Below the pieces are notes generated by a model, which did no database searches, was not told where the DNA came from, and saw only the letters and a list, made by a program, of their open reading frames with translations. Shown one piece after another: positions 1 through 7,425 of a stretch of DNA of 9,794 nt (its first letter is position 1; every line of letters begins with the position of its first letter). A program made the position numbers and the translations under genes. The stretch covers positions 1-9,794 of the forward strand of contig JAGXLQ010000037.1 of NCBI GenBank assembly GCA_018334595.1, read 5' to 3'. Source of the DNA: Candidatus Bipolaricaulota bacterium (GTDB taxonomy: Bacteria; Bipolaricaulota; Bipolaricaulia; M55B111).

Positions 1-117
1 GGGGACAACCACGCGAGATACAGCTGGGACTCGCACAACAGGTACGACACGCGGACCACGACCAACGTCGAGACGGACGTTAACACCACCGTAAAGAGCA
101 GCGCCAGCCTTTTCTAG
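1..117 (+). CDS. 3' end of an unidentified gene (partial)
   Basis: Frame 1 is open from the window edge to a TAG at 115-117, giving 38 residues that end in SSASLF. Almost every codon ends in G or C, as expected for a real frame in this genome. The two other forward frames meet stops before position 95. The fragment is rich in Asn, Thr, Asp and Tyr and has no Cys or hydrophobic helix, which fits the end of an extracellular or beta-rich protein. The final Phe recalls outer-membrane protein C-termini, but the alternation of hydrophobic residues before it is weak. The family is not recognised. It is followed 54 nt later by a perfect hairpin that may end or protect its transcript. Confidence 0.55.
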   Translation, partial: GDNHARYSWDSHNRYDTRTTTNVETDVNTTVKSSASLF

Positions 118-171
118 ATGAGTTCAGGATCTCTTGGAAAGGACTAGCTAAGCGGGATAGTAACAGAAGGA

Positions 172-208
172 GACTGACCCCGTCCGATCGACTCGGACGG
201 GGTCAGTC
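172..208. terminator. Perfect 16-bp inverted repeat, possible terminator or mRNA 3'-end hairpin
   Basis: Bases 172-187 are the exact reverse complement of 193-208, with a 5-nt loop (tcgac). The stem is GC-rich. It lies between the end of the upstream partial gene and the promoter of the protease gene, where a transcription end would be expected. No T-run follows on the + strand (the next bases are ctaaactt), so it is not a classical intrinsic terminator. It could instead be a Rho-aided or RNase-blocking 3' end, or one copy of a dispersed palindromic repeat. Confidence 0.5.
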
Positions 209-263
209 CTAAACTTCCACCCATCCGGTGACGGCATTTACCATCCAACGGGAAAAAGGCGCT

Positions 264-291
264 TTGCAAAGATTCCTACTATTGATATAAT
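264..291 (+). promoter_or_regulatory. Sigma70-like promoter for the protease gene
   Basis: A perfect -10 box TATAAT is at 286-291. A partial -35 box TTGCAA (4 of 6 matches to TTGACA) is at 264-269, with a 16-bp spacer. The predicted start of transcription is near 298, giving a 5' leader of about 43 nt before the ATG at 341. Position and orientation fit the protease gene. Confidence 0.5.
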
Positions 292-340
292 CAGGATGGA
301 TGGGCAAATCACGAAAGTTTACTAGTTTAACGGAGACAAG

Positions 341-2875
341 ATGCCGACAAGAACGGGTGCCGCATTCAGGACAGTTTCACTGGCCCTACTATTCCTTCTA
401 ACCTTTATATACCCCGGCGTTGCCCCTGACTCTTACGGACAGCAACCTTGTTACATTTTTTCCCCGGACGGGGCAACGATATACGTAAGTCAAGGCGAAA
501 CCGGCGTTCTTCTGACCCAGGTAACCATCAACGACTGTTTGGGCTACTGCGAACAAATAGACCTAACGCAACCGGTGATCGACTTCACCGGATCAGGACC
601 CTCTCAGGGGTCCATCACCCTGTCTAACCCCGGTCCTCAGGCCGTGTCAAACCCGGAGGATCCGACCGCACAGTTCAACGTACTTATGAACGTCTCATCG
701 GACTTACCTGCAGGAGAATATTCATTTATTATTGCAACAACCGCCGAGTGCACCGAGGGTGGTTACGCAGGGACCCCAGGTTCCTTCTCTTTACAATCCG
801 AGGAGTTTACCATTTCCGTAACTGCAGAGCCTTACCCTTTTACGGGAGAGTGCTGCCTGCCGACGATTGGCTCCCAGCTAAACACGACCGCCGTGCCCGG
901 CGACAGGGTCCCGCTGGTCTCGGTCAACATTACGAATAACTGCGGCTACAACGACTATCCAAACGGGGATTCTGTAACGCAGCCCACCGTGACGATAAGC
1001 GGGGTAAACGTTACTCCGTCCCCAAAACCGGGGGATATCGTCCTTATCCCCGCCCCCTACCAGTCCAACCTGACTTCAGGTGAGACCGTGGGCATCACCC
1101 TGTTTGCCATCCTCACGGAGGACGTCCCCAACGGCTTCTACGAGGTCTCGGCTACGCTGGAGGTCGAGTGTGAAGGATACCAGGGGATACAAACCCATCG
1201 CCTGGGCAAGGTATTTACCCTGGCCGTGCAATCTGAGAGAGACCGTACTTTCTTCCCCGGGCTGCAAATTCCTGCCGCCTATCCCCAAGACGTCTGCGCG
1301 GCTCCGGGGTCGACGCTGCTGATACCGATCAGTATCATCTCGGACCCCGAGACCTTCAAGTGGGAAGGCTCGGTGAAGTTCGGAGAAGGGGGCAAGGAGG
1401 CGAGGATTATGGCTGCCTCTCATAGGGCGGTGGTAACCGTCATCCCTCCCGGCCTTGAAGGGAGGACGGGGGCCCAGGTCACCGGCCCCGACGGCCGGAG
1501 CAACACGGTATACATTAACGTCGACGAGGACTGCATCAGCAACAAAGGAGAGGAGATTACAGACGAGCAGGTCCGTAAATGGGGGGAAGAGGTCCCCGAA
1601 GACCTGAAGGGGAGGGCCACCGACGAGACCGGCCAGTTTATCAACTTCGTCCCCGGAGAGGTGATCTTCCAGTTCGAGGGGAGGCCCGAGGAATTGGAGT
1701 CACTTAAATCAAAACACGAGGTCAAATCCATCGAGCGGATACCGCCGACCGACTTCTACGTGGCTAGATTAGAGGACGACGGGATAAGGAATACGTTAGA
1801 AACGGCCGACACGCTTTCCGGCGAACCGGGCGTGAACTACGCCACGGAAAATGGCCTGATGACCCTCATCGAGACCGAACTCAACGACCCAAACCTGGAT
1901 AAGCAGGAACAGATAGCCGCGACAAACATGTTCACCGGCTGGCGGGCGTTCTTCCCGGTTCAGGGCCACGGGGTGAAGCTTGCCGTAGTGGATACGGGGC
2001 TTGACCTATCCGTCAAGGACGAGGTCAGGACCTCGCGGTTTGCACCCAACGGGGTCGACGTCAGCACCGGACAGCAGAGCCTTGCCTTGCTTCTGGGTAC
2101 TTCCACGGCGGATGACCGCCGGGGCCACGGGACGATAGTCGCGGGCATAGCAAGCGCTCAGGGGGACAACAACAAACTTGGTGCGGGAGTGGCCTTCAAC
2201 AGCAGGGTCATACCGATAAAGGTATTCGGCAAGAGTCGCTTCGCTTCCCAGGAGACTATCGCCAAGGGCCTAATCGCCGCCTTCTACCTGGAGGCGGACG
2301 TGGTCAACATGAGCCTTGGTTGTGCTCGCTGCCGCCCGTCGAAGGAGCGGCAGACGAGAGAGTACTTCGACAGGGTACTCACATTCCTCTACGAGGACTT
2401 CGAGAACCAGGATATCTCACCCCCGATAGTAGTAGCCGCAACTGGAAACGACGGAGAGGGGATCGTCGATACCCCTGCGGCCGACCCCAGGGTTATAGCG
2501 GTCGGCTCTTACAACCTGGAGAAGGAAGCTAGAAGCTCCTTTTCCAATTACGGCGAGGAGGTTGACTTCGTCGCCCCCGGAGAGAACGTCTACACGACCC
2601 TGCTCGGCGGGGAGTTCGGAGACGGCGGTTCGGGGACATCGTTTTCCTCTCCTCAGGGAGCGGGCCTAGTGGCACTGATCCTATCGACGCAGCCCAAGCT
2701 AAAGGACCTGGGCACGGAGGCAGTAAAGGAGAAGATAAAGCAATGTTTTGTCAAGGACGTCGGGGAGCCCGGCTTTGACAACGAAACCGGCTGGGGCATG
2801 ATCTACATCCCCGACCCGAGTGAGGTCGATCCCGAGAGTTGTTTGATATTTGAAAGGCCCGAAGAGAACAGATAA
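341..2875 (+). CDS. Secreted subtilisin-like (S8 family) serine protease with N-terminal beta-domain repeats
   Basis: Start ATG has GGAG five bases upstream. Residues 1-34 form a signal peptide without a lipobox. Residues about 37-163 and 172-297 are two tandem beta-rich repeats: Cys37/Cys66/Cys137 match Cys172/Cys201/Cys277, with the same 29-residue gap between the first two and a period of 135. A third beta region (about 300-396) contains an IPT/TIG-like stretch. Residues about 434-510 resemble the I9/fervidolysin-type propeptide. The catalytic domain (about 520-835) carries the triad Asp551 (VVDTG), His596 (GHGT) and Ser767 (GTSFSSP), with oxyanion Asn703 (TGND). All key residues are present, so it should be an active extracytoplasmic endopeptidase. 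The substrate is unknown. No frameshift is seen. The next gene follows after 38 nt and is probably cotranscribed. Family assignment is secure; the accessory domain names are inference. Confidence 0.95.
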   Translation: MPTRTGAAFRTVSLALLFLLTFIYPGVAPDSYGQQPCYIFSPDGATIYVSQGETGVLLTQVTINDCLGYCEQIDLTQPVIDFTGSGPSQGSITLSNPGPQAVSNPEDPTAQFNVLMNVSSDLPAGEYSFIIATTAECTEGGYAGTPGSFSLQSEEFTISVTAEPYPFTGECCLPTIGSQLNTTAVPGDRVPLVSVNITNNCGYNDYPNGDSVTQPTVTISGVNVTPSPKPGDIVLIPAPYQSNLTSGETVGITLFAILTEDVPNGFYEVSATLEVECEGYQGIQTHRLGKVFTLAVQSERDRTFFPGLQIPAAYPQDVCAAPGSTLLIPISIISDPETFKWEGSVKFGEGGKEARIMAASHRAVVTVIPPGLEGRTGAQVTGPDGRSNTVYINVDEDCISNKGEEITDEQVRKWGEEVPEDLKGRATDETGQFINFVPGEVIFQFEGRPEELESLKSKHEVKSIERIPPTDFYVARLEDDGIRNTLETADTLSGEPGVNYATENGLMTLIETELNDPNLDKQEQIAATNMFTGWRAFFPVQGHGVKLAVVDTGLDLSVKDEVRTSRFAPNGVDVSTGQQSLALLLGTSTADDRRGHGTIVAGIASAQGDNNKLGAGVAFNSRVIPIKVFGKSRFASQETIAKGLIAAFYLEADVVNMSLGCARCRPSKERQTREYFDRVLTFLYEDFENQDISPPIVVAATGNDGEGIVDTPAADPRVIAVGSYNLEKEARSSFSNYGEEVDFVAPGENVYTTLLGGEFGDGGSGTSFSSPQGAGLVALILSTQPKLKDLGTEAVKEKIKQCFVKDVGEPGFDNETGWGMIYIPDPSEVDPESCLIFERPEENR

Positions 2876-2913
2876 CTGATCGTAAGCGTTTTCGTTACCC
2901 TTTGGTGATTACA

Positions 2914-4203
2914 TTGAATATCCCGAGGTTTTTATTTCTTTTAACCGCGGTAACCGGCATAGCCCTTGTCATGACTTTCTACGCTGCAGCAGGGGGCGAA
3001 CTGGAAATGGACGGCACGCTTAAAACGGGGTTCAGTTTGGCCTCAAGGGACTGCAAGGTCGAGTACGGTTCAGTCGTATGCAGCGATCTTTCAGAAGAGG
3101 AGAGTAAGTTCACTCCTTACTTCCTGGAGGGTTTGCTGGACGTCAACATATCGGGGTTATTTGGTCCCGGTGACGACTTTGGGATTCTTACCGAGGTCTA
3201 TCACCCCTACACTCCCTATTCGGGAATAACGTTCCAGGCGTTCTCACACAAGACGCTCGTAGGGGAGCTGGCAACCTTCGAGGGCGAGGGGATTTTTTCT
3301 CCCAATATCATCCTGTACACCACCCCGGACAAACGGACGGAGTGGTACGGCGCGACCTTCGAGAGCCTGGCGTTCAGGCGATATAAGTCCTCTATCGAGT
3401 TTGGCCTTGTCGGCCTGACTGCTGATACCACCATCATCCTTGACAACTGGCAGAACGAACCCGAGGACAAGCCGGACATCCAAACCGGCTTAATTTTCGA
3501 AGTATCGGGTGAAACCCAGGAAGAAGTTGAAATAAACATGGAGACGAGAATGGGAGTCAGAGACGGCGTGACCTGCTTCGGTAACTGTATTGGACCACGA
3601 AAGCTCCAACAACTAGCCGTTCAACAGGGCATGGGGTTCGAGGAATTTCTGCTCTCCGTGGACAACTTTCCCCTGGAGGTAGTTGATCTCAGCCTATCCG
3701 GGCTATTTTCCACCGACAACGGCCTGGACAACTTTACGTTAACAGGCTACAAGACCTGGGAGTACGGCGGCGGTGACGTATCCCTGAACACGAGCGTGGT
3801 CATGACCCCTTCTGCCTTCATTCCCCTTGCCGGAACCTCGCTAACCTGGACGGCGGAGCCGTTTTCCCTAACCTTCCTGTTCGACGAGACATTTAAACTG
3901 GAGAATACGACACAGTCCTTGAGGTTGAACCCGGACGTGAGCGATCTGGGGGTAGAAGGGTTAAGCTTGAGCTCGCAGAGCCTCCTGGGGAAACAACTGA
4001 ACGTCAGCCTGACCGTCCCCACCAATCCAGTCGACTTTACTGCGGGGATACGCTTCGCCTACCAGGAGGAGTACGAATTTTACGGGCTGGAATCAGGAAT
4101 TATTACAGCCCAGCTTAACGGCGACCCCTTCAGCGCCAAGGCCATCTACGCCTTCCGGGACAACTCCCGGGTATTCAAGCTGGAGACCGAATTGAAGTTC
4201 TAG
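2914..4203 (+). CDS. Exported beta-rich protein, putative outer-membrane barrel
   Basis: Unrecognised protein of 429 residues. I chose TTG at 2914 because GGTGAT (2904-2909), a match to the 5' part of the SD consensus, lies four bases upstream; TTG 2902 and GTG 2905 are in frame but have no visible SD. The N-terminus (MNIPRFLFLLT, then a hydrophobic run to about residue 26) is a signal peptide. The rest has no hydrophobic helix and many short alternating polar/hydrophobic stretches, mostly in the last 170 residues. It ends VFKLETELKF, with the terminal Phe and alternation typical of outer-membrane beta-barrel C-termini. Two Cys pairs occur, one early (DCKVEYGSVVC) and one mid-protein (CFGNC). 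It starts 38 nt after the protease gene on the same strand, so it may be a partner or substrate of that protease. Function unknown. Confidence 0.85.
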   Translation: MNIPRFLFLLTAVTGIALVMTFYAAAGGELEMDGTLKTGFSLASRDCKVEYGSVVCSDLSEEESKFTPYFLEGLLDVNISGLFGPGDDFGILTEVYHPYTPYSGITFQAFSHKTLVGELATFEGEGIFSPNIILYTTPDKRTEWYGATFESLAFRRYKSSIEFGLVGLTADTTIILDNWQNEPEDKPDIQTGLIFEVSGETQEEVEINMETRMGVRDGVTCFGNCIGPRKLQQLAVQQGMGFEEFLLSVDNFPLEVVDLSLSGLFSTDNGLDNFTLTGYKTWEYGGGDVSLNTSVVMTPSAFIPLAGTSLTWTAEPFSLTFLFDETFKLENTTQSLRLNPDVSDLGVEGLSLSSQSLLGKQLNVSLTVPTNPVDFTAGIRFAYQEEYEFYGLESGIITAQLNGDPFSAKAIYAFRDNSRVFKLETELKF

Positions 4204-4224
4204 GTTATCTCCTTATTCCTTTTT

Positions 4225-4686
4225 CTAATAGAAAGCAAACCTGTACTTTATCCCAAAGTGTAGGGTGAAACCAGTATAATCACCTGACTCCGTAAAGACG
4301 AATCCGGCACCGCCAAACCCGGACAGAGGGATACCCGTAGGTAGGTTTAGTTGCAGGCCGGTAAGCGCCTCGAACTGTTCATAGACTCCCTCTGAGGTAT
4401 ACCGCACTGATCCACCGGCATAAGGCAACACATTGCCCATTGCCAACGGGTAGACCTTTCCTGCAAGCGAGTAATCAAAGGTGGAGAAGTTGCTTTCCAG
4501 TGGAGACCCCATGCCCAATTCTAATGACAAAATCCAAAGTTTTAATTCGCTAAAAATGTACGCCCTGTCTCCATCCAACTTCGCACCTGCGGCCAGCTCT
4601 TGCCCCTGTACGTTTACGGCACTTGCATTTAGGACAAGAAATAGAACCAGCATGACAACTACCAAGGGGCTCTTAGTATTTCTCAT
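4225..4686 (-). CDS. Small exported protein, probable outer-membrane beta-barrel
   Basis: 153 residues starting MRNTKSPLVVV. The ATG at 4686 is preferred to an in-frame ATG at 4722 because a perfect AGGAGG (4692-4697) lies five bases upstream and the signal peptide then begins in the normal place (charged MRNTK, hydrophobic core, cleavage near NVQGQE). The mature protein is Gly-rich with alternating beta-strands: a YPLAMGNVLPYAGGSVRY hairpin, a Gly-rich turn (LSGFGGAGFVF), and a last strand GIKYRFAFY. That last strand closely fits the aromatic outer-membrane beta-signal, and the size suits an 8-strand barrel of the OmpW/OmpX class, though no family was recognised. It lies 84 nt after another exported-protein gene and ends 21 nt from the convergent gene on the + strand. 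The barrel assignment is inference. Confidence 0.82.
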   Translation of the reverse strand: MRNTKSPLVVVMLVLFLVLNASAVNVQGQELAAGAKLDGDRAYIFSELKLWILSLELGMGSPLESNFSTFDYSLAGKVYPLAMGNVLPYAGGSVRYTSEGVYEQFEALTGLQLNLPTGIPLSGFGGAGFVFTESGDYTGFTLHFGIKYRFAFY

Positions 4687-4691
4687 CGAAT

Positions 4692-4710
4692 CCTCCTGTT
4701 TGCCTCCTGT
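4692..4710 (-). promoter_or_regulatory. Tandem duplicated Shine-Dalgarno sites
   Basis: On the - strand ACAGGAGG occurs twice, at 4703-4710 and 4692-4699, with an 11-nt period. The second copy is five bases from the ATG at 4686 and decides the start. The first copy has no usable start codon at a proper distance, so it may act as a standby ribosome site or be a chance duplication. Confidence 0.6.
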
Positions 4711-4770
4711 GTCTTTAACCATAAGTCCTGGCTTTCACTCCACGTCACGGATTATTCGGCTTAAGGCTCG

Positions 4771-5325
4771 CTACTGTAAATAACTTATGTTAGTCTTGTC
4801 CAGCTCTATATGAATCTGGAACCTGTCCCCGTACTTGTAGTCAAATATCAGCGGCACCTTCACCTGTTCCGGCATGAAAATAGAGATGGTCTCCGTCCCA
4901 TACTCTTTTTCCGTCTCCAGGAAGTACTTGTTAACCTTGATCTCCGTGTCTCCCGCCTCGACTGTCCGTGATTCGACGAGGTCGGAGCCGCGTATCACCG
5001 AAGAAAAAGAGATCGGCTCGTCCCTGCCCAGTTCTTCAGTCTGAGAATCACCAAAGGTGGGCAGCCTACTTAAATTGCCCGTGTGGTCTACCTGTACCGT
5101 GTAGAGGTCTTCGCCTACCTCCTTCACCGTATAGGTAGAGGTCCCAAACAGTTGGCCCATAGGAGACTGGCCCTCCACGGTGTAGACAACCGTAGCGTCC
5201 TGAAACGGAAACGAGATGTCAGCGTCTCCAGCCCCCCCAAGGGCAATAAACCCAGTCGAGACGACCAACACGCCCATGAGAAGAGGAACCGAATATACCG
5301 CTAGGTTGTCTCTCATTTTCCTCAC
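4771..5325 (-). CDS. Hypothetical secreted or membrane-anchored beta-rich protein
   Basis: 184 residues, family not recognised. The start is GTG at 5325 with GAGGGG 11 bases upstream. An in-frame ATG at 5316 (residue 4, giving MRDNLAV) is also possible, with GAGG very close to it. Residues about 9-33 are a hydrophobic stretch (signal peptide or N-terminal anchor) followed by GDADISFPF. The remainder is short beta-strands (ATVVYTVEG, STYTVKEVG, LYTVQVDHTG) and acidic loops, without Cys or other membrane segments, which suggests an extracytoplasmic beta-sandwich or lipocalin-like fold. It sits 128 nt after the permease gene and 84 nt before the small barrel gene, same strand. It could be cotranscribed with either, but no clear promoter or terminator was found between them. 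Confidence 0.8.
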   Translation of the reverse strand: MRKMRDNLAVYSVPLLMGVLVVSTGFIALGGAGDADISFPFQDATVVYTVEGQSPMGQLFGTSTYTVKEVGEDLYTVQVDHTGNLSRLPTFGDSQTEELGRDEPISFSSVIRGSDLVESRTVEAGDTEIKVNKYFLETEKEYGTETISIFMPEQVKVPLIFDYKYGDRFQIHIELDKTNISYLQ

Positions 5326-5453
5326 CGTGATAATATCCCCTCACCAATTGGAGCTCGACTCACTATCTTCCGTTATTATTTTGAGTTACCCGGCCCACGA
5401 TATCAATAAAATCCTCCGTACAAGTAATAAAACTGGTTCTGCCGTCTCCCGGG

Positions 5454-6452
5454 TCACGTGAACCTCTTTATTACCCTACTGCGGAAGTTCCTGTTGAGGA
5501 CGGCGGCGAGCAAGAGAACGACCCCAATTATACCCTGGAACCACTTAGACTGGATCCCCATTTGAATGACGCCAGTGTTTATATAACGCAGGAGGAAGGT
5601 CCCAATAAACGCCCCTTCAAGGGAGCCAACTCCACCAGTTAACGCAGCCCCACCGATCACTGCGGCGGCGATCATGTACAGTTCGAGGCCCATAGCCGTA
5701 TTGGTCATCGTCGCACCCGCGGAAGTAGCGGAGACTACCCCGGCAAATCCGGCCAAAGTAGAAGTTAGAATGAAAAGCACAAGTTTTGTCCTATCGGGCT
5801 TTGACCCCCTGGCCAGCGCGGCATCGTAGTTTCCCCCGGCGGCAAAGATGGAGTTCCCGAATGGAGTCCGCTCGAGAACGATCCACAGGATGACGAAGAT
5901 CGCAATAAGGAAAAGGAACTTCGAATAAAACCAACCTCCAGCCATCCTCACTCCAAACACGTTGTTGAAATATTCTATCGCAGACCTAGGGGCCGACGGA
6001 GTGTAAGACCACATGGCGTTGACAACCGACCGCCAGAACCACATGCCCGCCAGCGTGGTAATAAACGATGGAATTCCCAGCTTAATCGTGATCGAGGCAT
6101 GGACAAAACCAATCAACGCGCACGCCGCCAGTATTATGACAAAGGCAAGCAAGGGGTGTAACCCTATTTGAAACAGCTTAAATATTCCCGAAGCGCCCAG
6201 GGCAAAGACCGATCCCACGGATAAATCAAATTCCCCCGATATCATCAACATCGCCACGGGCAGGGCGACGATCGCCCAGTTGACCCCGAGGTCAAGGATC
6301 GAACCCCGCACAATCGACTTGTTAAAGAGTATGTCTCCAACCTGCCAGTAGAAGAAGGCTAAAACGACAATTAAGGATATAAAACTGCTTAGTGCCTTCC
6401 AGGTTAAAGTCGTCCTTCCCACAGACCAGCCGAAATCTTTAATTTTTCTCAC
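5454..6452 (-). CDS. CUT2-family sugar ABC transporter permease (RbsC/FrcC-like)
   Basis: 332 residues, the usual length for the BPD_transp_2 (ribose-type) permease family, with roughly eight to ten membrane helices. Family hallmarks are present: GEFDLSVGS at 73-81 after helix 2, the FAAGGNYDAALARG loop near 203-216 that contacts the ATPase, and GGAALTGGVGSLEGAFIG at 267-284. The start is GTG at 6452 with GGGAG five bases upstream; no earlier in-frame start is available. It probably works as a homodimer in the inner membrane, taking sugar from the binding protein and powered by the ATPase encoded 25 nt upstream. The short gap implies one transcript. It is last of the three transporter genes. 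The exact substrate cannot be read from the permease; ribose, xylose, fructose, galactose or polyols are all possible in this family. Confidence 0.96.
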   Translation of the reverse strand: MRKIKDFGWSVGRTTLTWKALSSFISLIVVLAFFYWQVGDILFNKSIVRGSILDLGVNWAIVALPVAMLMISGEFDLSVGSVFALGASGIFKLFQIGLHPLLAFVIILAACALIGFVHASITIKLGIPSFITTLAGMWFWRSVVNAMWSYTPSAPRSAIEYFNNVFGVRMAGGWFYSKFLFLIAIFVILWIVLERTPFGNSIFAAGGNYDAALARGSKPDRTKLVLFILTSTLAGFAGVVSATSAGATMTNTAMGLELYMIAAAVIGGAALTGGVGSLEGAFIGTFLLRYINTGVIQMGIQSKWFQGIIGVVLLLAAVLNRNFRSRVIKRFT

Positions 6453-6477
6453 TACATCTCCCTCTCTTTTTTGTTGG

Positions 6478-7245
6478 CTATCTCACTATATGTTCCAGGT
6501 CTCCTTCTTCCCCAATATCTCCAATTATCGCGGTTTCTACCTCGTCCAACTCCACCTCTTCCCTGTCCTTGTCGATAATCTTCTTGCCGTTTCTCAGCAC
6601 GACTATCCGGTCGCTAACCGGATATACCTCCTGAATCGCGTGAGAAATGAGTATTGCGGAGAGGTTATTGCGTTTGAGTTTCCTGATGTATTCGTAAACT
6701 TTTTTCGACTCCTTGATGGAGAGGTTGTTGGTTGGCTCGTCGAGAATGATGAGGTCAAAGTTAAAGTGAAGCGCGCGGGCAATCGCTATGCCCTGCCGCT
6801 GACCCCCCGACAGTTCGTTAACCTCTACGTCGGGCGATCTAATCTCCAACCCCATATCCATTAGTCCGGAGAGGGATTCCCTGGCCATCTTCCTGACGTC
6901 GAGAAGTCCGACGTTATTCTTTGGCTCCCGGCCGAGGAAGAAGTTCCTCTTGATGTCCATCTCCTCCACTAACGCCTGATCCTGTTGGATTGATTCGATG
7001 CCTGCCTGGAGGCTCTCCTGGGGCGAGGAAAAGTGTCTTTCCTCGCCTTTAAAAAATAACTTCCCCTTGGTAGGGGGATAGATTCCACAGACGACCTTGA
7101 TCAACGTGGACTTTCCCGCTCCGTTATCCCCAACCAGCCCAACTACCTCGGCTTCTCCAACGTCAAAGTCGACGCCCTCGAGCGCATGAACCTGCCCGAA
7201 GTACTTATGGATGTTCTCACATCGCAAAAGTTCGTTTTCTGACAT
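6478..7245 (-). CDS. CUT2-family sugar ABC transporter ATP-binding protein, single domain (FrcA-like)
   Basis: 255 residues from ATG 7245 (MSENELL). The open frame runs up to a TTG at 7290, but the added residues are Lys/Arg-rich and unlike the family; GTG 7254 is also in frame. AGAGGA lies 12 bases before the ATG, a rather long spacing, so the start is not certain. All nucleotide-binding motifs are intact: Walker A GDNGAGKST at 39-47, Q-loop Gln88, signature LSGGQ at 145-149, Walker B LIILDE at 165-170, and His202 (SHAI). RbsA, MglA and XylG have two such domains in about 500 residues. This protein has only one, like FrcA, so it should act as a homodimer on the cytoplasmic face of the permease. 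It lies between the SBP and permease genes, with a strong hairpin upstream in the 180-nt gap. Confidence 0.95.
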   Translation of the reverse strand: MSENELLRCENIHKYFGQVHALEGVDFDVGEAEVVGLVGDNGAGKSTLIKVVCGIYPPTKGKLFFKGEERHFSSPQESLQAGIESIQQDQALVEEMDIKRNFFLGREPKNNVGLLDVRKMARESLSGLMDMGLEIRSPDVEVNELSGGQRQGIAIARALHFNFDLIILDEPTNNLSIKESKKVYEYIRKLKRNNLSAILISHAIQEVYPVSDRIVVLRNGKKIIDKDREEVELDEVETAIIGDIGEEGDLEHIVR

Positions 7246-7358
7246 GTTATTCACTATTCCTCTGTTTTTTTTCACTGTTAGCCTACCCAAGCTCTACTTT
7301 AAATTCCTACGAGCTAGACAGGCTACCCCGTGACGGAGAATCAACTAAATCTTTAATA

Positions 7359-7395
7359 TCGGCAGGATCGTGCGGAAACCCGACGACCCTGCCGA
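7359..7395 (-). terminator. Intergenic hairpin between SBP and ATPase genes (attenuator or mRNA stabiliser)
   Basis: Read as - strand RNA, TCGGCAGGGTCGT pairs with ACGATCCTGCCGA as a 13-bp stem with one G-U pair. An inner CGG/CCG extension closes a small loop. The hairpin lies 31 nt after the SBP stop codon and 114 nt before the ATPase start. Only a weak T-containing tail (TATTAAAG) follows, so partial termination or protection of the SBP mRNA from 3' exonucleases is more likely than complete termination. Confidence 0.6.
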
Positions 7396-7425
7396 ATCTA
7401 TATTAACTCTTGAACACCCAGAGGT

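Noticed and set aside
4687..4722. Upstream ATG at 4722 as start of the small barrel protein
   Set aside because: It would add 12 polar residues before the signal peptide and translate through the AGGAGG sites; the ATG at 4686 has perfect SD spacing.
5326..5453. Possible promoter or long-range ACCCGG/CCGGGT hairpin after the permease gene
   Set aside because: No -35/-10 pair with acceptable spacing was found, and the 6-bp arms are too short and too far apart to call.
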